Below are positions 1 through 12,101 of a DNA stretch of 64,000 nt, piece by piece (the first letter of the stretch is position 1; the number at the start of each line of letters is the position of its first letter). The stretch lies in contig NW_026999320.1 in assembly GCF_037126465.1 (NCBI RefSeq), positions 2,046,001-2,110,000 on the forward strand. The letters are read 5' to 3'. Both the position numbers and the translations under genes were made by a program. The stretch comes from Ornithodoros turicata. Lineage: Eukaryota > Arthropoda > Arachnida > Ixodida > Argasidae. The notes under the pieces are model-generated. The model worked only from the letters and a program-made list of their open reading frames with translations. It searched no databases and was not told where the DNA came from.

Positions 1-430
1 TGTAGTGAGAAATTGTAGCTTGCTGCGGGGTTTCCCATAGGTGTCCTCGGGCAGCAGGTAGGGGACGTGGAGGAGCGGACTGTCCTGAAGTAGATGGTGC
101 CGACAAGGATAAAGATGACAGTCCCGAAGGAACCGAAGGTCGGGCACCGGATTCACCCGGAGAAGGGTGTGAGGGTTCCACTGGGTCGTCAACAACCTCA
201 TTCACAACCTTGTTGTTACGATGCTCCCAGGACCGGGTTCGAGCGCAGGAGAGATGCGCCAGGGTGCTTGACTCGGACATGCCGCCACAAATTGCCGTTG
301 CTCCTCCACGGTAGGAAAGAGCATTTCCACAAAAGTTGCACTTTGCAGTTTCACCTTCGGGAACGGAAAAGAGGGTCCAGATTGCACTTCGCTTTCGTGA
401 CGGACCACGTCCTTGGTGTGCCTGTGCCAT
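1..430 (-). CDS. BED-type zinc-finger protein, hAT-transposase-like, 5' part only (runs off left edge)
   Basis: The minus strand is open from an ATG at 430 down to base 1 (143 codons), so only the N-terminus is in the window. Residues about 15-60 look like a BED finger: a basic start, then SAIWTLFSV, then a CNFC pair, then LSYRGG, then a SSTLAHLSC stretch. That is the order Trp/aromatic, C-x2-C, small/Gly-rich loop, S-x-L-x-H typical of BED domains at the start of hAT transposases and ZBED proteins. A low-complexity Ser/Pro-rich linker follows, also usual before a hAT catalytic domain. The start is chosen because AACATGG has a good Kozak context. The catalytic domain would lie left of base 1, so whether this is a live transposase or a domesticated gene cannot be told here. 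The domain call is from motif reading only. Confidence 0.5.
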   Translation of the reverse strand, partial: MAQAHQGRGPSRKRSAIWTLFSVPEGETAKCNFCGNALSYRGGATAICGGMSESSTLAHLSCARTRSWEHRNNKVVNEVVDDPVEPSHPSPGESGARPSVPSGLSSLSLSAPSTSGQSAPPRPLPAARGHLWETPQQATISHY

Positions 431-2104
431 GTTGCAAAAGTCAGAGAGCGCGGACAATCCGTTTTGGTTAACGGATTCCAGGCAGCAGTGAGAGGGATGC
501 TTGATCCAGGAAGACATGAAATGTCTTACAACGAAGTCAACACAGCATCAAAGTGACATGGGGATGAAAGACTAACAGTCAAGTCGCAGATCGGACCTTT
601 ACCTCTTTGAACGCCGGCGAGAGCCAGGAGACGCTTCTTGATCTCACCACTCGCCACTCTGGCGCCGTGCACGCGGCCCGTGGGAGGACAGCGCATACAG
701 GCGTACAGTTCACGAGATTCGTTTGCACTTTCCATGTTTGAGAGTCGAGATTGTCGGATAGTCCGACTCATCGCCGTTTCCGGGGTACCACAGAGAACTG
801 TCGTTCGAACCGTCGCCTGCTCGTCCAACCAGCGATGCCTTTTGGTTTTACCGGGACATCGCCACCGTCTGCAGCGGCGTGGTTTTGTTCTGGTCTGTGT
901 TTGCTCGCGTGGTGATGTGGTGATGGTGGAATGCTGCTCTTTGGGACGCAGTGATCTCTGGACGTTTTAGTGAAGTGCATTTCGTCGTCCGATGTCTGGC
1001 TACAAACATCAGGTTAGCATCGGATCGTGTGTCTTGACTGTCGATCGACAACACCTGCCTTGCTGTTTTGAGATCACTTGCTGCGGTCGATTGGATACAT
1101 GTAATCGACGGTGATGCTGGGTTGCCGCGACAGTATTCCACTCTGTTTTCGACGCACCTCTCAGATGAAGCCCTCGACAGAGCGAGGCCGTACAAGCACA
1201 CGAATGCCAAAGCATCGTCACGTCTGCAGAGAATTGTCGTGGATTTCGAGCCATGTCGTTCGTGCACGTTTCGTACGGAAGAGAACAAACCTATGTGTGC
1301 TTCCTGGGAATATCAGGTAGTGCAGTGAAACGATTTGTCAGGAGGACAAGCATTGCCGCCCCACACGTCGTCTCACGTTTCACAACGCAGGCTGCATAAA
1401 TAGCGCATGTAGAACGTGTTTAATGGGAAGTATACTAAATAAAACCAACAATCAAGGCTGAAAGAGGTCCTGAGATGATCCACACGAGCAACAACCGCTT
1501 GTCTGTTTGGCCGCCGATCACGGGAACCGCCATGTTTTCAATCCCTGTGGGTGTGATGATCTCCGCTTCATGATCAGTGTTCGTGTGGTTCGAGAGTGAG
1601 AGAACTGATTAGCTGAATGGCTGAGTCAGAGTTGGACCAAGTTGGACAGAGCGCAACGAGATCGGAGAACTATAATGAACGGGGTTGTAGCGATGGCGCT
1701 CTTTGAGTTGTTTGGTGAGAAATGTTTTTGGATGCAGTAGGCTCCTGTGCTCGTGTGTATGTGTCGTCTCTTCGTTGTTGCGCTCGCTGGGGCATTGGTG
1801 TGCTGTGGCCGCTGTGGCTTTGAGTTTGCTCGCTGTTTACGACTCGCGCTCTGTCATCGTTCATGCGTTGATGTGATTTGGGAGCTGTGGACTCCTTGTG
1901 CCGCGGGATGGAAGACTGTCTCAGGCGGTAGGTATTCCTTCTTTTACCGTTTTATGTGGTCGGGTCATGTCAAGCATTGAGGGACGCAGCGTAGCCCGTC
2001 CGATGACGAAAGCTTTCACTGACACAGCTGTGACCGGTGAGCCCGCATTCCAGCAGACAGCAGCCACGATGTGCTCATGAGCTGCAATACCAGTATGACG
2101 TAAA
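431..2104. other. No recognisable gene; region upstream of the BED-finger gene
   Basis: Several open frames of 60-150 codons occur on both strands, but none shows a domain, repeat or splice-bounded exon that I can support. The stretch is moderately CpG-containing. If the terminal repeat near 2213 belongs to the same hAT-like element as the BED-finger gene, this is that element's 5' leader. Confidence 0.4.
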
Positions 2105-2213
2105 AAAAAGCTGTGATGTCACTGGTTCATGAACGAATCATTTGAACGAATCTGTAAAGTGAACTGATCGAAATGAGCCGGTTCACCAAAATGAGTCGGA
2201 CTTCCCATCACTA
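2105..2213 (-). repeat. Candidate hAT-type terminal inverted repeat end
   Basis: Read on the minus strand from 2213, the sequence starts TAGTGATGGGAAGTCCGACT and then carries repeated GAACG/CGTTC-type motifs with alternating ATTCGTTCA blocks. hAT elements commonly begin (C/T)AGxGxTGGG and have subterminal short repeats. The orientation matches the BED-finger gene at 1-430, so this may be the outer 5' end of the same element. The other end is outside the window, so no target duplication can be tested. Confidence 0.4.
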
Positions 2214-2412
2214 CTTCCGAGCTTCGACAGACGTCGTGCCTCTCCCGCCTCTCCTCTGTGGTTTACCCTCTCCTCCTCTCTTTCGACCAGCGCAGCGCCC
2301 ACGTGACTTCTGCACTATGTGACCCTCTCCTTTTGAACTTGCAAGTCTGTGCGCGCGGTTTTCGGGCTGGGAGCCACCTCGTTCGCGTTGGAAAGAGTCC
2401 TCGTGATTTCAA

Positions 2413-3062
2413 ATGTTTGTGAGCGCAATTCCTTCATGGTACAGGTGTTGTTGTAACTTCATACTGAAGCTCTTACTTCTAGCTATTCTTTTTGCAATCT
2501 GTGCAACATTGTATTGCATGTACGTGAAAGCGTTTCAGGCCGGTCGCCGGCGGTTTAATCTATTTAATCTGTCAGTTGTGGAACGTCCAAGTTCGCGGTT
2601 GTCTTGGATTCTAGTTCCGAACCTGAAGCTATTCCCGGGTTCGTTTACAGGATTTCAGCCATTTTTCAGGTATGTAGACGATGTATCGGATATGCTTTTG
2701 TGAATGACAGGCATTCCCGTTCTTTTTCCTGCTCTTATCTCTTCTTGCAGCCATTGTGAGCGCTGATACGGAGATCGCAAGATGCTATGCTGTGAGACTG
2801 TGCAAACGGTGTTACATATTTTCATGACTCCTTCGCACAGACATGCAGTTCTAGCAATGTATTTTGAAATGGTCTTTCTTGCAGGTTAAGTCCTTACGAA
2901 GCGGCAGGCAATGGATGGAGTCGTCGCGAGCCGGTAATGAAACTCGTTCTCCCCGACGTTGGATCAAAAAGGCAAACTGGTACTGGATGGGAAATCACGA
3001 GCCCCCAAGTCTACGAAAAGACAGAAGAACACCATCGCCGACGAGATGACTGCTTGAAATAA
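2413..3062 (+). CDS. Small single-pass membrane protein, two exons (join 2413-2669, 2885-3062), unidentified
   Basis: Exon 1 starts at ATG 2413, which has an in-frame TGA three codons upstream, and ends at CAG|GTATGT (donor 2670). Exon 2 begins after TTTCTTGCAG at 2885. Joined in phase, the two give a continuous 144-residue protein ending in TAA at 3060-3062, and an AATAAA polyadenylation signal overlaps the stop (3058-3063). Residues about 17-38 are a strong hydrophobic helix (FILKLLLLAILFAICATLYC) after a Cys/aromatic-rich start, which suggests a type II signal anchor. The rest is soluble with a basic, Glu/His/Arg-rich C-terminus. Unspliced, the frame stops at 2703. Immediately upstream (2220-2410) is CT- and CpG-rich promoter-like sequence. 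I do not recognise the family. It is the best candidate for an ordinary host gene in the window; extra 5' exons are possible. Confidence 0.5.
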
Positions 3063-6059
3063 AATGTCGTTATTCCTTGGTTGGACATTGCGGATACGTG
3101 CCCCATGAGTTTAAGCTTTGTTCATTACGGCGTGTGTGTTGACGATCAACGGTACGCTTTCAAAGACATGTAAGTGCTGAATCAAGTTTCTGTTGTAATT
3201 GGTTATTGTTTTGTGTGGTTTCTTGTAAGCGATCCCCATCTCGATGATGAATGCTCACGCTTCTGAAAGCCATGTAAATAACACTTGTGTGATTTAAAGC
3301 TGTTTTGATACTCCTACTAATTTGAGGACAGCGCCAGAGGCGTAGTGCAAACGAATGAATTAGGACCTTGCTGTGCAAACGTCAAAGCGCATTTAGGTAG
3401 CAAATTGCAGGCTGGTGTTGACATCAGGGTCATTTTGCGCAGAATGGTTCTAAGGTCCTACGTCCCCAGTTCTTTACAAAAAAACAAAACAAATGGTACG
3501 TCTTCGCAATAAGGGTTGTCGGAATAACGACAACGCTTCACAGCTCCACTATATAGTGACTACTTATAACATACAGGGATTGCAATACAGTGGCAGTACT
3601 ATTTCGAATGCCTAAGACTAATGTGTCCTTCCCTTTCCCCGGTCGCACTGCGGGCAGTCTCCTGAATTCTGAGTTCGTCAGGTTGGAAAGTATGTGAACA
3701 TGACGTTCGGATCATTTGGCGAATGAATGACCCGTAAGGACTCCCTGGTGTCGTTTTTTCATAGAGTTATTTATATTAGTCACATTTGTCAGCTGAACAC
3801 AACAGTGTTCATTACTGACAAATATTGGACTGTGGTGTTATGAGTGGTGTTACTATCCATTCCATTCCTTCCTATATGTCACTCGGAAAGCATTATGCAT
3901 GCAGGCATTCTACCAAAGGGAAGTACATTCGACAGCATTTTTGTGCGCTCAGTATCTATTGAAATTTGTTCGTAAATTATTGCAACTTGATATTTTGCGT
4001 TTGAGGAGTCAGCCTGATCAGGGAACATAAGTAACTGGAGTTTAATATTTCAACATTATTTCTAGAAGTTTAACAATATGTGTTGTGATATTATGGACAT
4101 TATACTATCTAGTCATTGTCTAGCCATTAATAAGCGCTTGTGCCATTATTGGCTTGTTGCAATGCTGGGAAATCGTAGAGTGCATACGCTGGTCACTTTT
4201 GCAGTTTTTTAATAGCTTTACTTAAAATAAAGTTTTGCCAAAATGTGCTTCATATGTGAGCTACTGCATGTCACTTTCACACATACACACATTCCTGAAA
4301 CAGTACACACGTACAGGGAAGCTTTTAGGTATGGTCTAAGTAAAGGCTAATGAAGGTTTAATGCAAGACATTATGGCTAATTAAGGGCTAGTACAGGGCT
4401 AGAAGCCTCCTCAGTGTGGTATATATTAGGTCTAAAGTTGCGCTAGGGGTAGACGTTGGATGTCTAACTTGAGACGTCTAGGTGGGGTAACCTTAGCTGT
4501 TCTAGAGGAAGGCTAGTTGAACTCCCCTAAACATTAAGGTTATTGAGAGACATCTACTAGACCTGCCAGTCGACCAAATTTAGACGTCGATTAGGCATTT
4601 ATTATCCCACCTTTGGCTACATGAGAAGCGTATACCCTTACACACACACACACCTCCCCACACAGCACAACTGTCCGTGTATTCATTGTGTAAAGAAGCG
4701 CGGAAAACGCATGCGATACAACGAAACCAGATATTCTTTTACCTGGATCAGCAGTTTGTCCGTTACGGTATCGAAAGCTTGAGCCCCGTAATGCCTTCTT
4801 CACGTCATCTGCACGGTATACGCCTCCCTCTGAGATTTTGCTTCGTCGGCGACTTGTATTTCAGAAACAGAGTGACACAGGTGCTATCCTCACGCAAACG
4901 TCTCGCGAAAATGATAAACGAAAAGCTACAAAACTACAAAGACCATGTGCAAGCAGCCTCGCGAGTTTCAAAACTGTTGATGGCACCGAAAAGGTGGAGC
5001 GGCAAATCCCGGAGCATCGAATATGAGTTGAGAGGCGCATTATACGTGTATGTGCATGTTTTCATTTTTTTATTTTACTTTTTAATTGTCTAAGCAGGTG
5101 CACAGTCATTGTTTGTGGATGGCACATTAGCAGAGCAAACGTTTTACCTATGCGTTTTCCTGCATGCGAGCAGCCGTTTCACGCAGTTTCACGTTTTGAG
5201 GACACTGCTGGCGGCTCCAGGGGTCCATTCTCCCCCCGTTCTCGCACTCAAAAGATTCCGCAGAAGGAGTGCGAGAAGGAAGGGGGGAGTCATTGTCGGA
5301 GAAACAGCGAAAGGGGGTAAAGCATTTGACGCCTCGCGACTCCCTTTTTTTCTTAACGTGCATTGTGTGTCAGCCCGTTGGTACGACATCGATGTGGCCA
5401 CCATAAATGCGATTGCATCTGTATTCTATCTCCATATATCGTTAGTTCAAGCTGCGCAGTCCCTGGCGCTACTAAAGGGAACCGCAGTACATCCTCCCTA
5501 CAAAATCAATCGCTTCGACAGAGTTATTTCTAATTGCACTCGTGATTTCGCTGTTCTCACAAAGCGCACGCCCCTTCTCTGCATTTGAATTAGAAGGTGC
5601 GCAGTCTTCTGAACTTTCAAGTGGCATATTTCACTACTTGTCACTTGTGTACCACAAGGGAGCTTTTGTTACGCCTCTCCACACATCGGTACTGTTAATT
5701 GTTTGTTAGGGTCATTGTTTCGTGTGACTGATGAGTCGTTTGCCGTTCCCGTACCCTCCGATAACAGGAGACCATGGATAAAGCTACTAAATACTAGTAG
5801 ATCCTCTGGCGGTGATATTTCAGTTCATTGCTTGGGCGTTGGTGAGGCATAACTATAGTGTGTCTAAGATGTTCGTTCAGCCTCTGCAGTTTACTTTATA
5901 TACTAGTAACCGTGCAATTGTATCACGATAACTTTTAGATAAATCAATGAATTTTAATTGCAGGTCATTTACCGGAACTATAAGACACTGGAACGTTCGC
6001 TTTTGATTTTTCAGTACTTGATTCCGCACGATGATAGTAATTTTCTGTTTTAGCGCAAC
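3063..6059. other. Intergenic, no supported gene
   Basis: AT-rich sequence with scattered open frames up to 159 codons (4677-5093, 5109-5588) that have no domain I know and no convincing splice structure. At 4320-4590 there is a run of CTAG/GACGTCTA-type short repeats. A hairpin at 5230-5289 is listed separately. Confidence 0.5.
5230..5289. repeat. Short inverted repeat, hairpin with 20-bp arm
   Basis: CTCCCCCCGTTCTCGCACTC at 5230-5249 pairs with GAGTGCGAGAA...GGGGGGAG at 5267-5289. The only irregularity is a three-base bulge, and the loop is 17 nt. It could be a small RNA precursor-like hairpin or the remains of a fold-back element. The surroundings give no further clue. Confidence 0.55.
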
Positions 6060-6170
6060 AACATTATTGCGGGATGATGAATAGGGAGTTTCATCGCCAG
6101 GGACCCCATTGCTCTACCCCATTGCTGGTGCTGATACGGGAATGAAATATGATCCACTTATTGAGCCCCT
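6060..6170 (+). repeat. Interspersed repeat fragment, copy 1
   Basis: The order GGATGATGAATAGGGAGTTT, CCCCATTGCTGG, GGGAATGAA is shared with 52742-52830, where the same blocks occur in the same order and orientation. This marks an interspersed family, probably the 3' part of a retroelement. Confidence 0.45.
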
Positions 6171-6289
6171 TAATATTTGGCACGGGAATCGTCAGTGTTC
6201 CGGAAAAACACGATTTCGAATAAACAACAGGCATGCATGCGCTAGATACCATACTGTCGGGTTCTCGGCGCCGCAAAATTGCAGGCTAT

Positions 6290-6885
6290 ATGTTCTATAC
6301 TTAATCAATAAAAACCCACCACTATCTGCGAGGTGCGCCCCCGCAACCCTTTTGTTACGTGTAATTTAGGCACTGTGTATTCCGGCCCACTGAATCGTTG
6401 CAAGATCTATGTTGGGCAATCTGACCGATGCCTTAATATCAGATTAATGAAACACGCGTCTTCCATAGTTCGAATCCCGTCTAGCAATCTTGCACTCAAT
6501 TGCAGGCAATGGTCATACACACCTATGTTTCACCAGACTTCAGTGCTATCGAAACATAGAGACCAACTGGTGCGTGAAATAACAGGGGCTTCTGTCATCC
6601 ACATGTTTGGCGAAAAATATGTTAGCTCGCCTTCCTTATCACTCACTAACCAGGAACAGTAATTTCAAGAAGGTAAACGACATTTGTTGAACCTTGTAGA
6701 ACTTCAAGGTCAGGATCCCACTCCTTGCAGTCAGGAGTATGACTGTAACCGTTCACTTACTTCTACCATGTGGCGAGTCTGGAAAATTGATGACGTGTTC
6801 TGGCATCTGATATCCACTGTGATGACGTTCTAAGTTTTCCATAAAGAGTTCGCTATTGAATAAACTTCACTTGGTTGACCGTTTG
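6290..6885 (+). pseudogene. Penelope-like element fragment: GIY-YIG endonuclease end plus 3' tail
   Basis: Translation of 6363-6662 gives GTVYSGPLNRCKIYVGQSDR followed by CLNIRL, a Ser/Leu/His stretch, KHRDQLVREI and VSSPSLSL. This is the C-terminal GIY-YIG endonuclease of Penelope-like retroelements: the V-Y-x-I-P-L...IYVGQ core, R-x-x-x-R after it, then the conserved RDQ-x-x-RE and S-x-P-S-x-x-L. The frame stops at 6660. The following 200 bases end in GAATAAACTTCACTTGG, which fits a Penelope 3' tail. No reverse transcriptase domain is visible upstream, so the copy is 5' truncated. It encodes no complete enzyme. Confidence 0.65.
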
Positions 6886-8496
6886 CAGGTGGTTTGTCCA
6901 TTATGTTCTAACTTTGTCCGCGTTTATTGCTGCAGTCAAGCTGCTACGAACGCAAAATTCCAATGCCTATGACGCGCCATGAGGACAACATAGTAGTATT
7001 TCGCAAAGCATCCGCTTCAGGGCAGTTACAAAAATGGCGTTTTTATGTCACCTCTGTGCTTTGAGGGCACCTAATCATCGTTCAATCTCGTGGCCGCAGC
7101 GGAGAGCGCAGAAACTAACGGAGCCGCGATTGAATCGCTCTCCTGACGTGGTCTACTAGAGCTATAGAAAACAATGCTGTGCCTTACATATATCCACACC
7201 TAATTATTAGACTCGCCCCGCATGAAAATTCGGGTACACCGAGAGTATTTTGAAAATTCAATGAGTAGTAGTAGGGCTGGCCGAGGGAGACCCTGGGCGA
7301 GTACGTTCCATGGACCCCTGGGCCCATTGCCCTTGATCCCTGAGTCCTTCGCGTATTTTTCCCGCGCGGCGCGAGGGTGGAGGGTTGTCCGCGCGCTTCC
7401 GGTGGGCGGCGAGTGACTGGAGGGCTGCGTACGCGCTTACCCTCGCACATTTTTCCGCCTGGGCCAACTTCTTTCGCCATTTTTCCATCTTGTCCAACTT
7501 CTTTCGTATTTTTACCCGCTACAACAGGTGTGCAGTAGAAGATTTACATGCATGCATAGACATGCATAGGATAGCCACACACAAAAGTACAAGTGAAAAT
7601 ATATTAAAGTCATTAGTGTCGGGAATTATGTTATGACTCTGTGTGAAGGAGAAAAACCCAGTCAAAACACCTGATGCAGAAGAAACGAAATACGATACAC
7701 GTAACAAGGTTATACTTATTATAGATATGATGCAATAGCATTGAAGGGGTATCACACATCATTCACAATATTTTTATTAGTGATAATCGCGCAAGTTTTC
7801 AATTAAGCGGAAGGGGTAGCACATTATAATCAAAGGTATTTTTAATCAATACGATTACAATCAAAATTAAAAGTTGTATTATAAAAATCTAACATTATTA
7901 TACGTGAGCACCATAGCAAAGTTTTAATTACAAAGTTCTGACAGATGTATGTAACTTCAAGCTCAACAGCTAATATTCCAATATGGCACGATTAATCAGA
8001 TTCTTATGAAGCGATCGGTGGAGTTGGAAGAGGGCCTTCGTTTACCGTAGGGCATTTTTCAATCTGGGCCGACTTCTCTCACGAAATTTTTTTTCCAGCG
8101 TGAGGTGTGTGGTGCGCGGGTGAGGGGCTGTCCGGGAGCTTACCAGCGGTCCAAAGGGCTGGGTGTGCCCTTATCGTCGTGTATCTTTCACCCTGGGCCG
8201 ACTTCTCTGGCGATTTTTCCACCTAGGCCGACTTCATTCGCAATTTTTTCAGGTGGGGCGTGAGTGGTTTGCATGCAAGTATGTACACGGGGTGAGGGCT
8301 GTCCCAGTGCCTACCAGTGAGCCGGAGGTCTGCACGTGCCATTATTATTCTGTATTTTTCCACCTCGGCTGACTTCTTTCATATCTTTTTCGCTACAACA
8401 GCGGTGCAGTAGGCGGTTTACACGCAAGTAGGGGCATGCACAATGACAACACCTGGGCCAAATTCATTCACATCTTATTTTTTTTTTATTCTGGGC
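6886..8496. repeat. Degenerate repeats around a CTGGGCCGACTTC motif; no gene
   Basis: From about 7435 on, blocks of the form CTGGGCCGACTTC, then TTTTTCC, then CTACAACAG-GTGC-GTA, then GTTTACATGCAAGTA recur at about 7455, 8065, 8190, 8220, 8360, 8450, 8490 and 8595, with variable spacing. The last copies form the outer end of the large inverted repeat starting near 8497. The stretch before 7435 contains only short frames. It looks like decayed subterminal repeats of a transposable element. Confidence 0.45.
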
Positions 8497-8769
8497 GGAC
8501 TTCATAATTTTTCCACTAGAACAGTTGTGCGGTAATCAGTTTACATACAAGTAGCAACATGCACACCGACAACCACACCTAGCGATGGTGCCGTCACACC
8601 TGGGCTGACTTCATTTGTATTTTTTTTCCGCTACAACAGCCGTGCGGTGGACGGTTCCCATGCAAGTAAAGCAAAATAGTGGCAGTGTAACTCTGCGAGA
8701 AGGAGAAAAACCCAGCCAAAAAAAAACAACATGAAACGGAAGAAACACAATACACAATTAAAGAATATG

Positions 8770-9350
8770 GGAAGCTAATTTGAGAGCAAAATTCATCCAA
8801 AAAGAAAGCAGAAGGAACGCAATACATATAATAAAGAAAATGAGAAGCTAAGTTGAATATTCCAACACGACACAATTAATCAATTTCTTATGATGTGAAT
8901 AACACACATGCAAGGAAATAATGAGAAACACGATCAACAGCTAATACAGAACCAAAACAATGCACCATCCAACACGTAAACAAGAGGTACACAAAAAATA
9001 AATAATTGAAAAACAATATATCAAAACGAGAAACATTACAAATTTCATAAATCGAAATGGATATAATCTATCTCTGGGAAGCTAAATTGAGAGAAAAATT
9101 CATCCAAAAAGAAAACAGAAGGAACGCAATACACGTAATAAAGAATATGGGAAGCTAAGTTGAATATTCCAACACGGCACAATTATCCAATATATTATGA
9201 CGTGAATAGCACACACGCAAGGAAATAATGAGAAACACGATCAACAGATAATAGAGAGCCAAAACAGTGCACCATCCAACACTTAAACAAGAGGTACACA
9301 AAGGATAAATAATTGAAAAACAATCTATCAAAACGAGAAACATGCACGGA
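8770..9350. repeat. Direct duplication of about 300 bp inside the left arm
   Basis: 8770-9060 and 9078-9350 carry the same ordered blocks: GGGAAGCTAA, ATTCATCCAAAAAGAAA, GGAACGCAATACA, GAATATTCCAACACG, GCACCATCCAACAC, AACAAGAGGTACACAAA. The right arm (about 19220-19800) shows matching blocks in reverse complement, so the duplication predates or accompanied the palindrome. Confidence 0.6.
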
Positions 9351-10680
9351 TGAATCGCAGAGAAACACTCTAAATGGCGCATCTGCCAACGTGTAAACAA
9401 CAGACAGGAAAATGATAGCGAAACAAACTATCAAACAAGAAACATTACAAATTTAATAAATTGAAATGGAAGTAATCTATCTTTTGAACTATCGTAAAAT
9501 CATCCTTGCAACGTAATCTAGTCGAACAATATACAATTTTCGTCCTACTAATGCACTATAAACATTACCTTGAGAGAGGTATAAAACACACACAGTACAG
9601 ACAAGCTTTACACAGTACAGCCAATCTTTGCTACTTGAGCCCGGTGGAGGTCACTCTATCTCTCTCTCCCTCTATACAGCCCAAAGCGAAGAAACCCAAC
9701 GTGCTTTGTCAATCTATGGGGCAGGGAACTCTCTCTCTCTATCTCTCTTTCACATTCTTTCATCCAAATGGAAATATTCTTAGGACCGGTGTACAGAGGC
9801 GAAATTTTTTATGGATCAACTACCGCAAATCTCAGGAACACAAGAATTCTATCACAAACAAACAATAGCACGCAAAAAAAAAATCTGAACAGACTTCCAT
9901 GTCAGGGCAAACTGGTTTTAGAGAAACATTATCTAAGCAAACGAGAAATATTATCGATGGAAACACTACTCAATCAATGCGAGAAACGTTGCATTTAATG
10001 TATTTCAGATCAGACACAACTATCATGCATACATTATTCTCAACTCACAAAATATCAATCGAGTGAGTGAAAGTCAAGTTTATTCAGGATAGAAACAATA
10101 CTAATTCGAAAACGAGAAACAAATTTAGTTACATCATTTTTTCTGATAACTTTGCAACAGTAATTTCTACACGCAGAAGCCACAAACAAACAACTCATCT
10201 GAAATGCAAATTATAAAAGCTTCCTACACCGGAAATCAACACACACACAGCTCAAAAATACATTCCCAACTAGTAGAATATTTTTATTAATATCAATCGA
10301 ATTATCATCTGAAATAAAGTAAAAAGCAGTAATTAATTTAGGCAAACATTTATCGTAACCACGCAGCGCGAACTTGTCGTTTTCATTCGGGACACACTAG
10401 TGGAAACGAAAAGAGAGGGAATCCGCAAGGCCGTAAAGTACCCGTACACTTTCGTTAAGGTTACGCCCGCAGGAAGTAGGGGAATCGAACAATGGTCTTG
10501 GTATACAATGCATAGTTGAAAGCCATAAACTGTCGACAGCGCTGTCTTGTACTTAGAATCATTGAAAGCACACGTTTTTGCTTACACATCGCATCATTTT
10601 GTAAATCAATTTTTATAATTACCACGACACGATCATATTAATAACATTTTAAACCAGATCATAAATTTTTAAACAATTAA

Positions 10681-12101
10681 ATGGGCATAGATATGCTTTT
10701 AATTAAGTGTAGAGGCACACTCGAAAACAGACATTTACTATACATTGAAGAGATAGGCGAACTTTGTACTCGCGACCATAGGTCATGGGGGGACATGATA
10801 AAAAGCTGCTTCGAAAAAGAAGAGCAGCGAAATGATTCTATTATCACAGCATTTCAATATGCCTTAGACATGGTCGTATTCGGATATATGGTTCAAATTA
10901 CGGAATTGAAGGTGCAAGTACTTGTATGCCGAATCTACAATAGTTATAAAAATATTTGTACATCAACATCGGAAGGGCCGCTGCGATGATGGTGGAGTTT
11001 TTGAAGTTTGCTGACGAAGAATTGACACACTAGACCAGCTGTAATTGTAATCATTGCAATGGGCATTGCATTAATCAAGAAAGCAATCAGATCAAATTAT
11101 CATATACAAGCAGTCTATATCGCGCGATTCATTACGGATTTGTTGAAATTACACCTAACGGTTGAAATGGAAAATACATTTAAAAAATCTTATCACGTGA
11201 TATGTTCCACTGGAGCCTTTACACATTTCTTTTCTTCTACCAGTTGTGGCAATGATGCCGAATGAGCAGGAGTTCAATATTGTCGTGCAAGGTCTGATGT
11301 ATCATCACTTATTGAAGCTCAACAATCATATCAATTGTGGTGGACCACCGGACGATTTTCATCTAATACACTCTTGTACGCCATTCAAGAATCTTCAAAC
11401 AAAGAAAGGAAACACCAATAAGAGACAGTGCAACTTCATCGCAACCTCCTGCGTTATCACCTGCGTTAATCATCGCCGGATACAAGCGCCCAATAATCAG
11501 AATAAACTATTTGATGTCTTCGGAATTCATCAATCAAGACAACAAACGAAAACTCCAAAGTTCGGAATAGAACTGTAATTTATCGAAATAAACAAGTGTA
11601 TAACTGAAATAATAAATGTAATATTCGTGAACAATGTAAAGTATTCTATACATTGCAACGAAAACAGCTTATGGCTAGATTGAAGATTGATAAGGAGACG
11701 TTTATTCCACAACACGTACAAGGATCCTCGCATGGAATCAGCACTGGAAATCAAAGAGATTTTACACGACCACACTCTATACAACCCCGACATCTGAAGG
11801 ATAGAATTGTAGAAGAAGAATCGCTAATTGAAATTTAGAGGCATGTTGCATCAATCTTTGTTTACAAAAGAGGATCACTAATATTTTGCGAAAGGTTATT
11901 TTATGAATTAAATTGCGCAGTGTATATATTTCTCAAACGATTGGACAGTTGACAATATATGTCGAAGGGAATCTATTATCAAATGACGCGAAGCAAGTGA
12001 TGGACAAGCATGACGCCCAGGCGGAGTCTACAATTCTAGCCATCGTAACACACGGCACACAATTGCAATCAGATTTTGAGAGAATCGAATCACACAACTG
12101 A
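10681..12101 (+). pseudogene. Broken unidentified gene in left arm (helical domain, then possible caspase-like remnant)
   Basis: Frames at 10681-10989, 11059-11265, 11246-11578, 11653-11838 and 11913-12101 follow one another on one strand and are conserved as protein in the other arm (17842 down to about 16440), with stops and shifts at different places. The first three are helix-rich and unknown to me. The last contains IVTHG after a KVMDKHD-type helix, which resembles the strand-plus-(S/T)HG catalytic His motif of caspase large subunits; a helical prodomain before it would fit. This reading is weak and I have no catalytic Cys motif. Two independently broken copies suggest that a real gene was carried by the ancestral element. 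Confidence 0.3.

Noticed and set aside
4677..5093. 138-codon frame as a gene
   Set aside because: No domain or splice structure was recognised, and the C-terminal hydrophobic run is a T-rich stretch (FIFLFYFLIV).
5728..5760. CTGATGAGTC as another hammerhead core
   Set aside because: No GAAA at a suitable distance and no stem I or stem III pairing.
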